Shown piece after piece: positions 51,090-60,021 of a stretch of DNA of 64,000 nucleotides. This stretch comes from a bacterium (lineage in GTDB: Bacteria; Planctomycetota; UBA1135; GCA-002686595), in assembly GCA_024226735.1 (NCBI GenBank), contig JAAELL010000602.1, positions 1 through 64,000 of the forward strand, read 5' to 3'. Each line of letters starts with the position of its first letter. The stretch's first letter is position 1. The position numbers were made by a program, and so were the translations under genes. The notes beneath the pieces were generated by a model. It was not told the origin of the DNA and did no database searches. It worked only from the letters and a program-made list of their open reading frames with translations.

Positions 51090-52667
51090 CTACTGCAGGT
51101 TAACGACGATGCGAACGAGACCTTCATCGCTCGTGAGCTCCGAGAGAGCCTTGCCGATCACTGCGCCGAAGGCGCGGTCGCGATCGGTGGCTTTCATCGC
51201 GTGCCCCGGCGTCGCGGACGAGGTCAACAGATCGCCAGGTGCGATGGGCCCGTTCGCCGTCGTGCACCGAACGAAGACCTGGCCAACCATCGCGATCGGA
51301 GTGTCGCCCTCGACTTGGCCGGGTTGGGACAGCTCGAGCCCCGGGTGAATCCCTCCCGCGCCCGAGACGACGCCCACGACGCGCGCGTCGTAGGGCTCGG
51401 CCGCCGGAGAGACCCGACCGTCGGAGTCGACCACCACGACGACTCCCGGTTCGCATTGCGCTCCGGCCGCGACGAAGGGCTCGACGACGTCCGCGCCGCC
51501 GCGAATCTCGAGCGTGCGTGTCGACACATCGCCGTCGATGTTCAGGTCGACGGTGTCAGGCCCGGCTCCGCGGATCCTCACTACGCCGGTTCCTGTCGTG
51601 CCGGTCTCCCGCGAGACGATCTCGAGCGCGCTCACTCCGGACGAGTCCGGATACCAGCCCCGAATGAGCCATTTGTTGACCGCGCCTGCCGTCTGAATGC
51701 CAACGGAGGGCACCGATCCGCTCGAGTAGACGTTCACGTCGACGAAGCCTCCCGACGCGCTCGAGTGGAAGTCGCCGTTGACCTCCAGATTCGCATCGGG
51801 GTTCGTCGTACCGATCCCCACATTGCCCGTTGCCGCCTCGACGTTGAGGTCGGTGCTCATCGGGTACAGCCTGCCGAGCGAGGGATTGCTCGACGCGGCG
51901 ATGCAGCTGCCGGGCGACGCCTGGTCCGCGAGGTTCGCGACGCACGTGATCAGCGGCTGCGAAGTCGATCCGGGTACGTTCGCCGAGCCCCACACCGTCC
52001 CGGTTCCTCCTCTGAGGATCGAGGTCGAGCGCGCATCGACGAGCGTTGGCTGGGCGGTGCCGTTGGATGTTGCACCGAGGAGGCCGCCGTTCGGGAGTTG
52101 CGCCGCCGGGGAGCCGGCGACGACCTCGTCGAACGCGGCACCCTCTCGGTTGCGTAGGACGTGATAGCCGTCCGTTGCTTCGATCTCCAGGTCGACGAAC
52201 CCGTCGTGGTCGAAGTCGACCAGCCGGAGGGAGCGCGCGCCGCGGATCCCCTCGAAAGCAGGCAGGCCGTGTTCAAACACCTGCTGGGGAGTCCCGCGCC
52301 AGAGCGCGAGTCCGGTGCGCTCGGAGCCCACGAGAAGGTCCTGAATGCCGTCGCGGTCGTAGTCGACCCATGCGCCGAAGGACTGCGGTCCGGCTTCTTC
52401 GAGCCCACTCGAGGTCGTGCGGTCCTCGAACGAACCGTCTCCCGCGTTCCGCAGCAGTCGGCTTTGGCCGGAGGGTTCGACGAGGAACAGATCGACCAAT
52501 CCGTCTCCGTCGTAGTCGGCCCAGGCCGACCTCGAGGGTGCCGGTGTGACGCGATCGTCCGCCGGCGGCGGGACAACCTTCGGGCCCTCTTCGGATTCGA
52601 CCTGGCTCCAAGCTGCCGTCATCGCGGCGCCGAGCAGAACGGTTGCGTACATGAGCCTCATGTTCAT
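51090..52667 (-). CDS. secreted FG-GAP protein with tail-fibre-like C-terminal half
   Basis: The 525-residue protein has a signal peptide (~1-22), three FG-GAP/VCBS-type repeats (WADYDGDGLVDLFLVEPSG, WVDYDRDGIQDLLVGSERTG, LVDFDHDGFVDLEIEATDGY), then a phage-tail-fibre-like segment NVGIGTTNPDANLEVNGDF (~275). The C-terminal ~120 residues (VVGVVSGAGGIHPGLELS, IAMVGQVFVRCTTANGPIAP, GDLLTSSATPGHAMKATD, FGAVIGKAL) are of the kind attached to tail-fibre-like proteins. The end LVRIVVNLQ is clean. It may be a surface adhesin. Transcribed just ahead of the propeller gene. Confidence 0.75.
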   Translation of the reverse strand: MNMRLMYATVLLGAAMTAAWSQVESEEGPKVVPPPADDRVTPAPSRSAWADYDGDGLVDLFLVEPSGQSRLLRNAGDGSFEDRTTSSGLEEAGPQSFGAWVDYDRDGIQDLLVGSERTGLALWRGTPQQVFEHGLPAFEGIRGARSLRLVDFDHDGFVDLEIEATDGYHVLRNREGAAFDEVVAGSPAAQLPNGGLLGATSNGTAQPTLVDARSTSILRGGTGTVWGSANVPGSTSQPLITCVANLADQASPGSCIAASSNPSLGRLYPMSTDLNVEAATGNVGIGTTNPDANLEVNGDFHSSASGGFVDVNVYSSGSVPSVGIQTAGAVNKWLIRGWYPDSSGVSALEIVSRETGTTGTGVVRIRGAGPDTVDLNIDGDVSTRTLEIRGGADVVEPFVAAGAQCEPGVVVVVDSDGRVSPAAEPYDARVVGVVSGAGGIHPGLELSQPGQVEGDTPIAMVGQVFVRCTTANGPIAPGDLLTSSATPGHAMKATDRDRAFGAVIGKALSELTSDEGLVRIVVNLQ

Positions 52668-52854
52668 TGCCTTTCGTGTTCAGGGGGGCGGGTCAGCACA
52701 CGGAGGAGCGCAAGGGCTCTTGGGCCACGCGACCAAAAGCCAGACTTTTTTGCGGCGTCGAGCAGAGGAGCAAAAAGCGCCAGATTCATCCGAGACGTCC
52801 GTCTGTTCTGCGCTCCTGGTCGTGCAGTGAACCCCGTACCGGATCAAAGGAAGC

Positions 52855-53979
52855 GTGATGAAGAATGGACTGCCCGTCGTGCAAGTGCTCGCCGCCTGTT
52901 GCCTCATCGCTTGCTCGGACTCGAGGGACAGCGCTATCGGGGAACCCCAAGACTCAGGCTCCGCTGCGGAGCACGCACACGGGTGCTCCATGTCGCCGTC
53001 ACCGGCCGAGGTCGAGCTCACCCGCTGGCTCGTCCAGCGCGGCGCCTACGAGGTCGATGGACACTTCGACCACTTCCTGGAAGTCGACGTCGCCTTTCAC
53101 ATCGTGCGGCGCACGAACGGGTCCGGAGGTCTCGACGCCGGTGCGCTCGATGGCGACCTGGCGGACCTCAACGATGCCTTCGAGTCCACGGGGATTCGCT
53201 TCGAGCGGGGCACGTCGGTGCGCTACATCGACTCCGACGCGTTCTACTTCGAGATCGACACGCAGGCGGAGATCGATGCCCTGCGCTCGACGAGCCCCGT
53301 TGCGGGCATGATCAACGTGTACTTCACGCCCAATCTGGCGAACGAGAACTACTCGCTGTGCGGGATCTCGTCGTTCACGTTCTCAGCCGTTCAGGGGATC
53401 GTGATGAATAACTCCTGCTCGTCCTCGTTCGGCAACCACGCGACCCTGGTCCACGAGTTCGGCCACTACTTCGACCTCTTCCACACGCATGAGACCGCGT
53501 TCGGAGTCGAGTGTCCGGATGGCTCGAACTGCGGCCAGGCGGGAGACCTCGTGTGCAGTACGCCGGCGGATCCGAACCTCTCGGGACAGGTGTCCCAGTG
53601 TCAGTACACCGGCAACGCGACTGCGTGCGGTTTTCCATACGAACCGCAGCCGTCCAACTACATGTCCTACGCGCCCATTAGCTGCCGGGTGCGCTTTCGG
53701 GGCGGCCAGCGAACGCGCATGCTCGCCACGCTCATCCAACTTCGTCCTGGGCTCATCGGCAGCCCGGGACTTCAGGTGACGTGGGTCGACTTCGCGGCTT
53801 CGGGGGCTCAGACGGGCTCGTTCGCGAACCCGTACCGGACGCTCGCGGCGGGGATCGCTGCCACGGGAGCCGGGGGGAGGGTCGTGGTCAAGGGCCCCGC
53901 GACAACGACGTACGCGCCAACGATCCTGGCCGAGGTCACGCTGGATGCGTTTCGCGGTGAGGTGGTGATCGGAGACTGA
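52855..53979 (+). CDS. secreted M43-type (pappalysin-like) zinc metalloprotease
   Basis: The ~374-residue product has a lipoprotein-type signal (VLAACCLIAC). The catalytic domain (~75-295) has the metzincin zinc motif TLVHEFGHYFDLFHTHE (HExxHxxxxxH) and a Met-turn SNYMSYA, with Cys pairs (CGFP, CGISS) as in pappalysin/cytophagalysin relatives. Residues ~305-374 form a separate module starting WVDFAASGAQTGSFANPYRT and ending EVVIGD, similar to the C-terminus of the 49712 protein. Start is GTG 52855 or ATG 52858, with AAGGAAG just upstream. Confidence 0.83.
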   Translation: MMKNGLPVVQVLAACCLIACSDSRDSAIGEPQDSGSAAEHAHGCSMSPSPAEVELTRWLVQRGAYEVDGHFDHFLEVDVAFHIVRRTNGSGGLDAGALDGDLADLNDAFESTGIRFERGTSVRYIDSDAFYFEIDTQAEIDALRSTSPVAGMINVYFTPNLANENYSLCGISSFTFSAVQGIVMNNSCSSSFGNHATLVHEFGHYFDLFHTHETAFGVECPDGSNCGQAGDLVCSTPADPNLSGQVSQCQYTGNATACGFPYEPQPSNYMSYAPISCRVRFRGGQRTRMLATLIQLRPGLIGSPGLQVTWVDFAASGAQTGSFANPYRTLAAGIAATGAGGRVVVKGPATTTYAPTILAEVTLDAFRGEVVIGD

Positions 53980-54000
53980 GGAGGCCCGTGCTCGCTCCGC

Positions 54001-57000
54001 CTATTTCTCGTCTGCTCGCTCGCGGAGGAGGGCCTCCATCGACTGCTCGAGATCGCTGAGACGGGCTCGCACAGGCGGGTCCATCTCCCACTCGGTCGCC
54101 CGGAGCTTCTCGAGCATCGTCTTCATTCGGCCGCACTTCTTGTCGGCGTTCGGATCGCCTTCCGCGACGGCCACGCGCACCATCTCAACGGCGTCTCGTA
54201 GCTCGGTCAGGGCGCGCTCGTGTTCGCGCGCGTGCAACAGACTGTGCACCTGGGAGAAGCGCACCCAGACGCTCTTCGGCGCGAGCCCGCGGGCTGCATC
54301 GAGAGCTGGCAGTGCACCAGCGGAGTTCCCCGCGCTTTGACGCGTCAGGCCGGTCCTCAGGTGCCAGATCGGGTCGACGGGATGGAGCTCGCTCAGAAAC
54401 ACGAAGTGCTCCTCCGCTTGGGCCCACTCCTCGAATTCGAGGTGGATGTTCGCGAGGTTGGCTCTGCGCTGAACGTCGGTCGGTTCGAGCTCGAGCGTGC
54501 GCTCGTAGAAGGGGATCGCCTCGCGCATGCGGCCCGTGGAGTGCAGGAGGAGGGCGAGGTTCCGGTGGCCGTCCACGCCGTCGGGGTCGAGCTCGATGGC
54601 TCGGCGGTAGCGTTGTTCTTCTTCCTGCGGACGTCCCAGCTTGTGGAGGCAGACGCCCGCATTCGATTGGATCGATGCGCTCTCTTTCCCGAGCTCGATC
54701 GCGCGGTCGAAGGCCGCGAGTGCGGGTGCGTAGCGCTTGGCGAGAAGGAGGAGCTGGCCCCTCTTGTTGTGGACCTTGACGTAGTCGGGGTTGTCGCGTT
54801 CTACGCGGTCGAACTCAGCGAGGCCTTCGTCGTGGCGACCGAGTTTGCCGAGCACGGTGGCACGGTTCGAGCGAGCCACTGAGTTCGAAGCCTGGATGCT
54901 GAGCGCCATGTCAAAAGACTCGATTGCTTCTCCCAATCGGCCCGACTGCATGTGGGCCCAACCGACGTTCGTCCATGCCCCCGAAGCGCTACTCGTTCGG
55001 AATCGAACATTCTCGAGGGCTCGTCGGGCGTGGTTCTCCGCCTCCTCAGTTCGGCCAAGTCTTGCTTCGGCTGTAGCCAAACCGTTCCACGCATCAGTCC
55101 AATCGCCCACCCGCGACAGGCAAGCCGTGAAGTGTAGCGCTGCCTCAGCTGGGTCGTGTTCCGCGAATTCTGGATTGCCGTAGTAGTGAGCCAAGCTGAA
55201 GCGCGCGACGAGTAGAGTCGGGTCTAGTTCAATTGCACTGCGGAAATGCCTCCCTGCGCTCTCCTCTCCATCCACCATTGTTCGGACGGCTCCGAGCCAC
55301 GCGAGATGATTGGCAGACCTCGACATTTCGTTTTCGATATCATTGAGCCAGTCCCATGACGATGAGTAATTCTGGACGAAGAGTCGCCACGCCTTACCCA
55401 TCTGCCGGTCTGGAACGAGGGGTAAGCAGTCTTGGACCAGCCGCATCAAGGCCACGCCTCCCGGCTGCTCTGCTCCGATCTTCGACCAGCGTGCCAGTTG
55501 ATCCGAAGATGCCCATTCCGGCGCCTGGCTGTCCAGCGAGACCACCGCTCCCATGAAGCCCCAGGCTTTGAGAGTGAAGAGCAGGCCACTAAGCCCATCC
55601 CAAAGAGCTTGGCCGGATCCGGGCTGTCTCGCGTAAACAGCGTTGATCCGGCGAGCGACTTCATCCGATTCGATAGAGCCGTCGAGCGGAATGTCGTAGT
55701 CGGCGTAAATGGTTAACTTGGCCTCGATAAGGCTGAGCGATTGTTGAGCGAGGGCGCTTGCGCTTGGTTGAGGTCTGCCGGCAAGGAGGCTCTCCATGTC
55801 GAGGATCTCACTCCCCCTTTGCCTCCACGCTGTCTCGATACCATGAGTCCGGAAGACGTTGTCAAAGAGTTCTGGAAGCTGTTGTTCTCTGAATGTTCTA
55901 GAAAGGAGGTCGTTCTCAATCTTGGCCGATAGGATCCAGACCCCACCCACCGCTAGCATCAGAGCAATAGCGGTTCCGCCGACCACCGCCAGGCGATTCC
56001 GTCGTGCGAACTTGCGTAGCCGATAGAGCGAGCTCGGCGGTCCGGCCATCACGGCCTCGTTCGCGAGGAACCGCTCGAAGTCGTCGGCGAGGTCGGATGC
56101 GCTGCCGTAGCGCTCGTCCGGACTGCGCCGCAGCGCCTTGTCGAGGACCCATCCAAGCTCGGCGCTCGCGCCGCGCTCGAGGCTCGTGAGCTTGGCGGGG
56201 CGTGCCGTGAGGACCGCGTGGGCGACGTCCCCGAGGGGCCACTCGCCGACCGGGCGATCCTTCAAATGCTGGAAGGGGTGCTGGCCACTCAAGAGCTCGT
56301 ATGCGAGCACGCCCAGCGAGTAGACATCCGAGCGCACGCCGACCGCGCCCAGCTCGTCGGAGAACTGCTCGGGACTCATGTACATCGGAGTACCGATCAC
56401 GAAACCCGGTGCCGTTTCGATGCCCCGCGCGGTATCGGGACCGACCTGTCGGGCGACGCCGAAGTCGATCACCTTGATCTTTCCGTCGCTTCCGACCAGG
56501 ACGTTGCCGGGCTTCAGGTCGCGATGAATGATCAGCTGCTCGTGTCCAGCCGCCACCGCCCGGCAGGTCTCGATGAGCAGCCGGATGCGGCGGCGCGCGT
56601 CGAGCTGCTCGTCCGCGGCGTATTGCGTCAGGCTCCTGCCGCCCGTGACGTACTCCATCGCGAAGAAGGGGATTTGCCGTTCGGCGAGGCCCCAGCGTTC
56701 GACGTGGACGCCGGCTTCGTACACGCGTGCGATGCCCGGATGGTGCAGCTGCCCGAGCAACTGCGACTCGTATCGAAAACGCTGGATCGCGGACTCGGAC
56801 TGGAGTCCCTCGTTCATCACCTTCAGCGCGACGAGTCGCTTGGGATCCTCTTGTTCCGCCTCGAAGACCTCACCCATCCCGCCCTTTCCGACACGGCGCG
56901 TGATGACGTAGGAGCCGATGCGTTCTGGGAGGGGCGAGCTCACGGACTGCGACGCGGCTCCGACAGCTTCGCGAATGTGCAGCTCCGGCAACGTGGCCTC

Positions 57001-57165
57001 TGCGTCGCATCTCGCCAGCAGCTGCTCGACGCGCGCGCGACCATCGGGGTCGCGGGAGTCGAGGTCCTGGAGGAACCGCTTGCGATCCTCCTTCGGCAGG
57101 GCGTGGCTCGCCTCGAACCAGGCGAGGATCTGACGCTCTCGCGTCGCGTCGAAGGCCTCAGGCAC
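54001..57165 (-). CDS. Ser/Thr protein kinase with transmembrane helix and TPR repeats
   Basis: The 1054-residue protein has a kinase domain (~85-370): P-loop VGKGGMGEVFEAEQ, invariant Lys in LVALKVMNE, catalytic loop IIHRDLKPGNVLVG (~213), DFG in VIDFGVARQ and activation-segment GTPMYMSPEQF. One membrane helix follows (~395-418, LAVVGGTAIALMLAVGGVWIL) and then about ten TPR-type repeats (~640-1000). The first ~70 residues resemble the conserved N-terminal region of planctomycete kinases. It overlaps the ECF sigma gene by 8 bases. The middle (about 55000-55950) has clearly lower GC and rarer codons than the rest. Confidence 0.9.
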   Translation of the reverse strand: MPEAFDATRERQILAWFEASHALPKEDRKRFLQDLDSRDPDGRARVEQLLARCDAEATLPELHIREAVGAASQSVSSPLPERIGSYVITRRVGKGGMGEVFEAEQEDPKRLVALKVMNEGLQSESAIQRFRYESQLLGQLHHPGIARVYEAGVHVERWGLAERQIPFFAMEYVTGGRSLTQYAADEQLDARRRIRLLIETCRAVAAGHEQLIIHRDLKPGNVLVGSDGKIKVIDFGVARQVGPDTARGIETAPGFVIGTPMYMSPEQFSDELGAVGVRSDVYSLGVLAYELLSGQHPFQHLKDRPVGEWPLGDVAHAVLTARPAKLTSLERGASAELGWVLDKALRRSPDERYGSASDLADDFERFLANEAVMAGPPSSLYRLRKFARRNRLAVVGGTAIALMLAVGGVWILSAKIENDLLSRTFREQQLPELFDNVFRTHGIETAWRQRGSEILDMESLLAGRPQPSASALAQQSLSLIEAKLTIYADYDIPLDGSIESDEVARRINAVYARQPGSGQALWDGLSGLLFTLKAWGFMGAVVSLDSQAPEWASSDQLARWSKIGAEQPGGVALMRLVQDCLPLVPDRQMGKAWRLFVQNYSSSWDWLNDIENEMSRSANHLAWLGAVRTMVDGEESAGRHFRSAIELDPTLLVARFSLAHYYGNPEFAEHDPAEAALHFTACLSRVGDWTDAWNGLATAEARLGRTEEAENHARRALENVRFRTSSASGAWTNVGWAHMQSGRLGEAIESFDMALSIQASNSVARSNRATVLGKLGRHDEGLAEFDRVERDNPDYVKVHNKRGQLLLLAKRYAPALAAFDRAIELGKESASIQSNAGVCLHKLGRPQEEEQRYRRAIELDPDGVDGHRNLALLLHSTGRMREAIPFYERTLELEPTDVQRRANLANIHLEFEEWAQAEEHFVFLSELHPVDPIWHLRTGLTRQSAGNSAGALPALDAARGLAPKSVWVRFSQVHSLLHAREHERALTELRDAVEMVRVAVAEGDPNADKKCGRMKTMLEKLRATEWEMDPPVRARLSDLEQSMEALLRERADEK

Positions 57166-57724
57166 GGAGACGTTCTCCCATCCAAGCGCGCGCCAGCGTC
57201 CGCGCGCGCTCCGCGTCGCGGGTCCCGATCTCCAGGACCTCGGCGATCTCGGCGTTCGACAGGCCGCTGACGAAGCTCATCTCGAACACGTCGGCCTTGA
57301 TCGAGTCGAGAGAACGCAGCTCGTCCAGGGCGCCGTAGAGTGAGACAGCATCCGGGGACACGTTCTTGGCCTCGGGGTCGTCCAGTGCGTCGAACGCGAC
57401 GCGTTGGAGTGCCCCGCCCCTCTTCTCGGAGCTTCGCCGCCGAGCGTAGTCGACGAGGATGCGCCGCATCACGCCGGCAACCAGGCTGTAGAACTGCCGG
57501 CGGTTCTCGAAGCCGTACGTCTTCATCGCACGCAGCCGGAGGTAGAACTCGCTGACGAGCGCGCTCGGCTGGAGCGTGTGATCGGCCCGCTCTCTGTCCA
57601 TGTGCCGGCGGGCGATGTCACGCAACGCTTCGTGCACGGCTGTCGCGAGGTCCGATTCCGCTCCGGGATCGCCCGCGCACATCCGGTTCAACAACAGCGT
57701 GATCGGTTCTTCGGCTTCTGTCAT
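57158..57724 (-). CDS. ECF-family sigma factor coupled to the kinase
   Basis: The 188-residue protein has the ECF (Sigma70_ECF, PF07638-like) pattern: ARRHMDRERADHTLQPSALV, FYLRLRAMKTYGFENRRQFY, SLVAGVMRRILVDYARRRSS (region 2) and a region 4 with MSFVSGLSNAEIAEVLEIG. It starts at ATG 57724 (MTEAEEPITLL); the frame is open further upstream without similarity. The 8-base overlap with the kinase means the two are made together. Planctomycetes often pair this sigma class with large kinases. Confidence 0.9.
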   Translation of the reverse strand: MTEAEEPITLLLNRMCAGDPGAESDLATAVHEALRDIARRHMDRERADHTLQPSALVSEFYLRLRAMKTYGFENRRQFYSLVAGVMRRILVDYARRRSSEKRGGALQRVAFDALDDPEAKNVSPDAVSLYGALDELRSLDSIKADVFEMSFVSGLSNAEIAEVLEIGTRDAERARTLARAWMGERLRA

Positions 57725-57883
57725 GAGTCGCGGTCGGAGTCCGAGTTGGAGGGCGAGCGAGGCTCCTCGACGATTGTAGAGCGTCATTCGGGGATCGCCT
57801 GTCCCAGGGAGGTCGCTCCCCTGTGGCCGTGTCAGGGGCCAATTTGGTACCCTCCCGGGCTGATCAGGCCGGTCTCAAACCCC

Positions 57884-58792
57884 ATGTCCGCCCCTCTCAC
57901 CGACCCCGCACGCGGCCCCAAGCCGCCCTGGTTGAAGGTCCCGCTCCCGGGGGGGGAGGGTTACACGCGCCTGAAGAGTCTCGCCCACGAGCTGGACCTG
58001 CACACCGTGTGTGAAGAGGCGCGCTGCCCGAACATCGGCGAATGCTGGAAAGGGGATCACGCGACGATGACGCTGATGGTCCTCGGCGACGAGTGCACGC
58101 GGCGCTGCCGGTTCTGCGCGGTCAAGACCGTCATGCAGGCGGCTCCGCCCGACTCCGACGAGCCCGAGAACGTCGGCCGGGCCGTCGGACGCATGGAGCT
58201 CGACTACGTCGTGGTCACCAGCGTCGATCGCGACGACCTTCCCGACGGCGGTTCGGAGCACTACGCCGCTTGCGTGCGCTCGATCCGGCGCCACGCGCCG
58301 AGCACGATCGTCGAGACCTTGATCCCGGACTACAACGGCGCGGATCTCGCACGCCTGATGGAGGCGCGCCCCGACGTGCTCGCGCACAACGTCGAGGTCG
58401 TCTCGCGGCTGCAGCGCAAGATCCGCGATCCGCGCTGCTCGTTCGAGCGCTCGCTCGACACGCTGCGTGAGGCCAAGGAGCTCGCCGCGGACACGTTCAC
58501 GAAGTCCTCGATCATGGTCGGTCTCGGCGAGAGCGAGGACGAGCTGGTCGAGTCGATGCGCGAGCTGCGCGGGGTCGGCGTCGACTTCCTGACGCTCGGC
58601 CAGTACCTGCGCCCCACGACCAACCACGCGCCCGTGCGCGAGTACCTCAGCCCCGAACGCTTTCACGAGCTCGAGCTCGAGGGACGCGCGATGGGATTCG
58701 CGTACGTCGCTTCGGGTCCGCTCGTGCGGTCGAGCTACAAGGCGGGGGAGTTCTTCGCCGCCAAACTCGTTCGGACCCGCCGCGCCCAGTAG
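57884..58792 (+). CDS. lipA: lipoyl synthase
   Basis: The 302-residue radical-SAM protein has the first cluster motif CEEARCPNIGECW (C-x4-C-x5-C, ~43-55), the radical-SAM CTRRCRFCAV (CxxxCxxC, ~70) and a C-terminal RSSYKAGEFF (RSSY motif). It inserts sulfur into octanoyl groups on lipoyl domains, and such domains occur in the E2 encoded 2.3 kb downstream. ATG 57884; upstream in-frame sequence belongs to the shadow of the sigma region. Confidence 0.96.
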   Translation: MSAPLTDPARGPKPPWLKVPLPGGEGYTRLKSLAHELDLHTVCEEARCPNIGECWKGDHATMTLMVLGDECTRRCRFCAVKTVMQAAPPDSDEPENVGRAVGRMELDYVVVTSVDRDDLPDGGSEHYAACVRSIRRHAPSTIVETLIPDYNGADLARLMEARPDVLAHNVEVVSRLQRKIRDPRCSFERSLDTLREAKELAADTFTKSSIMVGLGESEDELVESMRELRGVGVDFLTLGQYLRPTTNHAPVREYLSPERFHELELEGRAMGFAYVASGPLVRSSYKAGEFFAAKLVRTRRAQ

Positions 58793-58844
58793 ATTCCGCC
58801 AGAAGATCGCCCAAAAGATCCATCGCGTACACCCAGACAGCTTC

Positions 58845-59963
58845 ATGGACACCACCGAACTTCTGAAGGTCATCGAGCCCGACGGTGCGACGCCCGGCTT
58901 CGACACCGACCTGTCGGACGCCGAGCTCGTTCACTGCTACCGCACGATGCTCGCGGTTCGTGCGTTCGACGACGTTTGCATGAAGCTCCAGCGCGCCGGG
59001 CGGATCGGCTTCTCGATTCCGAACAAGGGTATCGAGGCGACGCAGGTCGGTGCGGCGAGCGCGATCGACAAGACCGACTTCTTGTTCCCGAGCTATCGCG
59101 ACTTCGGCATGGCGCTATACCACCGCGTACCGCCGGTCGAGATGATGCACAACATGTTCGGCAATGAGCTGGACAGCGCCCACGGCCGGCAGATGCCGGT
59201 GCACTTCAGCTTCGTCGACCCGATTCGCCTCTACTCGATCTCGTCGCCGATCGGCACGCACATTCCGCACGCCGTCGGTGCGGCGCACGCGTTCCGGTTG
59301 AAGGGCGAGGATCGCGTGTGCCTCGTCAGCTTCGGCGACGGCGGGACGTCGAGTCTCGGCTTCCATTCCGGGCTGAACTTCGCGGGCGTCTGGAAGGCTC
59401 CGGTCGTCTTCCTGTGCCAAAACAACGGTTGGGCGATCTCGTGTCCGAGCGAGGAGCAGACCGCGTCCGAGGGCTACGCGATCAAGGCGAAGGCCTACGG
59501 CATGCCGGGCATCGTCGTCGACGGCAACGATCTACTCGCCGTGCGGCAGGCGACCTCCGATGCCGTCGCGCGCGCGCGGCGCGGCGAAGGGCCGACCCTG
59601 ATCGAGGCGCGGACCTTCCGCATGGGTGGTCACTCGACTTCCGATGATCCGACGCGCTACGTCCCGGCCGAGTTGCTCGAGGAGTGGGGCCGCAAGGATC
59701 CCGTGACGCGCTTCCAGCGCTACCTCGAGAAGGAGGGCATCTGGACGGCCAAGCTAGAGGAGCAGCTCACGGCCGAGGTCTCCGCCGAGATCAACGCCGC
59801 CGCCAAGGTCGCCGAGGGCACCGGCCAGCCCGGCCTCGAGACGATCTTCAGCGACGTGTACGCGGACCTCCCGACCCACCTGCGCAAGCAGGGCGAGTTC
59901 CTCTTCGACCTCACCGCGCGCCGCGGGGATGCGGCCGCCGGCGACGGGGCATTCCCTCTTTAG
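58845..59963 (+). CDS. pdhA: 2-oxoacid (pyruvate/branched-chain) dehydrogenase E1 alpha
   Basis: The 372-residue protein has the TPP-binding segment SFGDGGTSSLGFHSGLNFAG and QNNGWAIS (GDG...NN), the loop RTFRMGGHSTSDDPTRY with the phosphorylation-type Ser, and the opening LVHCYRTMLAVRAFDDVCM. E1 alpha and beta form the decarboxylase component. Pyruvate versus branched-chain substrate cannot be told. It follows lipA by 52 bases and begins an operon to the window end. C-terminus RRGDAAAGDGAFPL is almost identical to the second E1 alpha. Confidence 0.93.
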   Translation: MDTTELLKVIEPDGATPGFDTDLSDAELVHCYRTMLAVRAFDDVCMKLQRAGRIGFSIPNKGIEATQVGAASAIDKTDFLFPSYRDFGMALYHRVPPVEMMHNMFGNELDSAHGRQMPVHFSFVDPIRLYSISSPIGTHIPHAVGAAHAFRLKGEDRVCLVSFGDGGTSSLGFHSGLNFAGVWKAPVVFLCQNNGWAISCPSEEQTASEGYAIKAKAYGMPGIVVDGNDLLAVRQATSDAVARARRGEGPTLIEARTFRMGGHSTSDDPTRYVPAELLEEWGRKDPVTRFQRYLEKEGIWTAKLEEQLTAEVSAEINAAAKVAEGTGQPGLETIFSDVYADLPTHLRKQGEFLFDLTARRGDAAAGDGAFPL

Positions 59964-60021
59964 GCCCGTCGACGACGTCACACCGCGACCCCTCCGACGA
60001 AACCTCCGAAGCCTCGAATCC

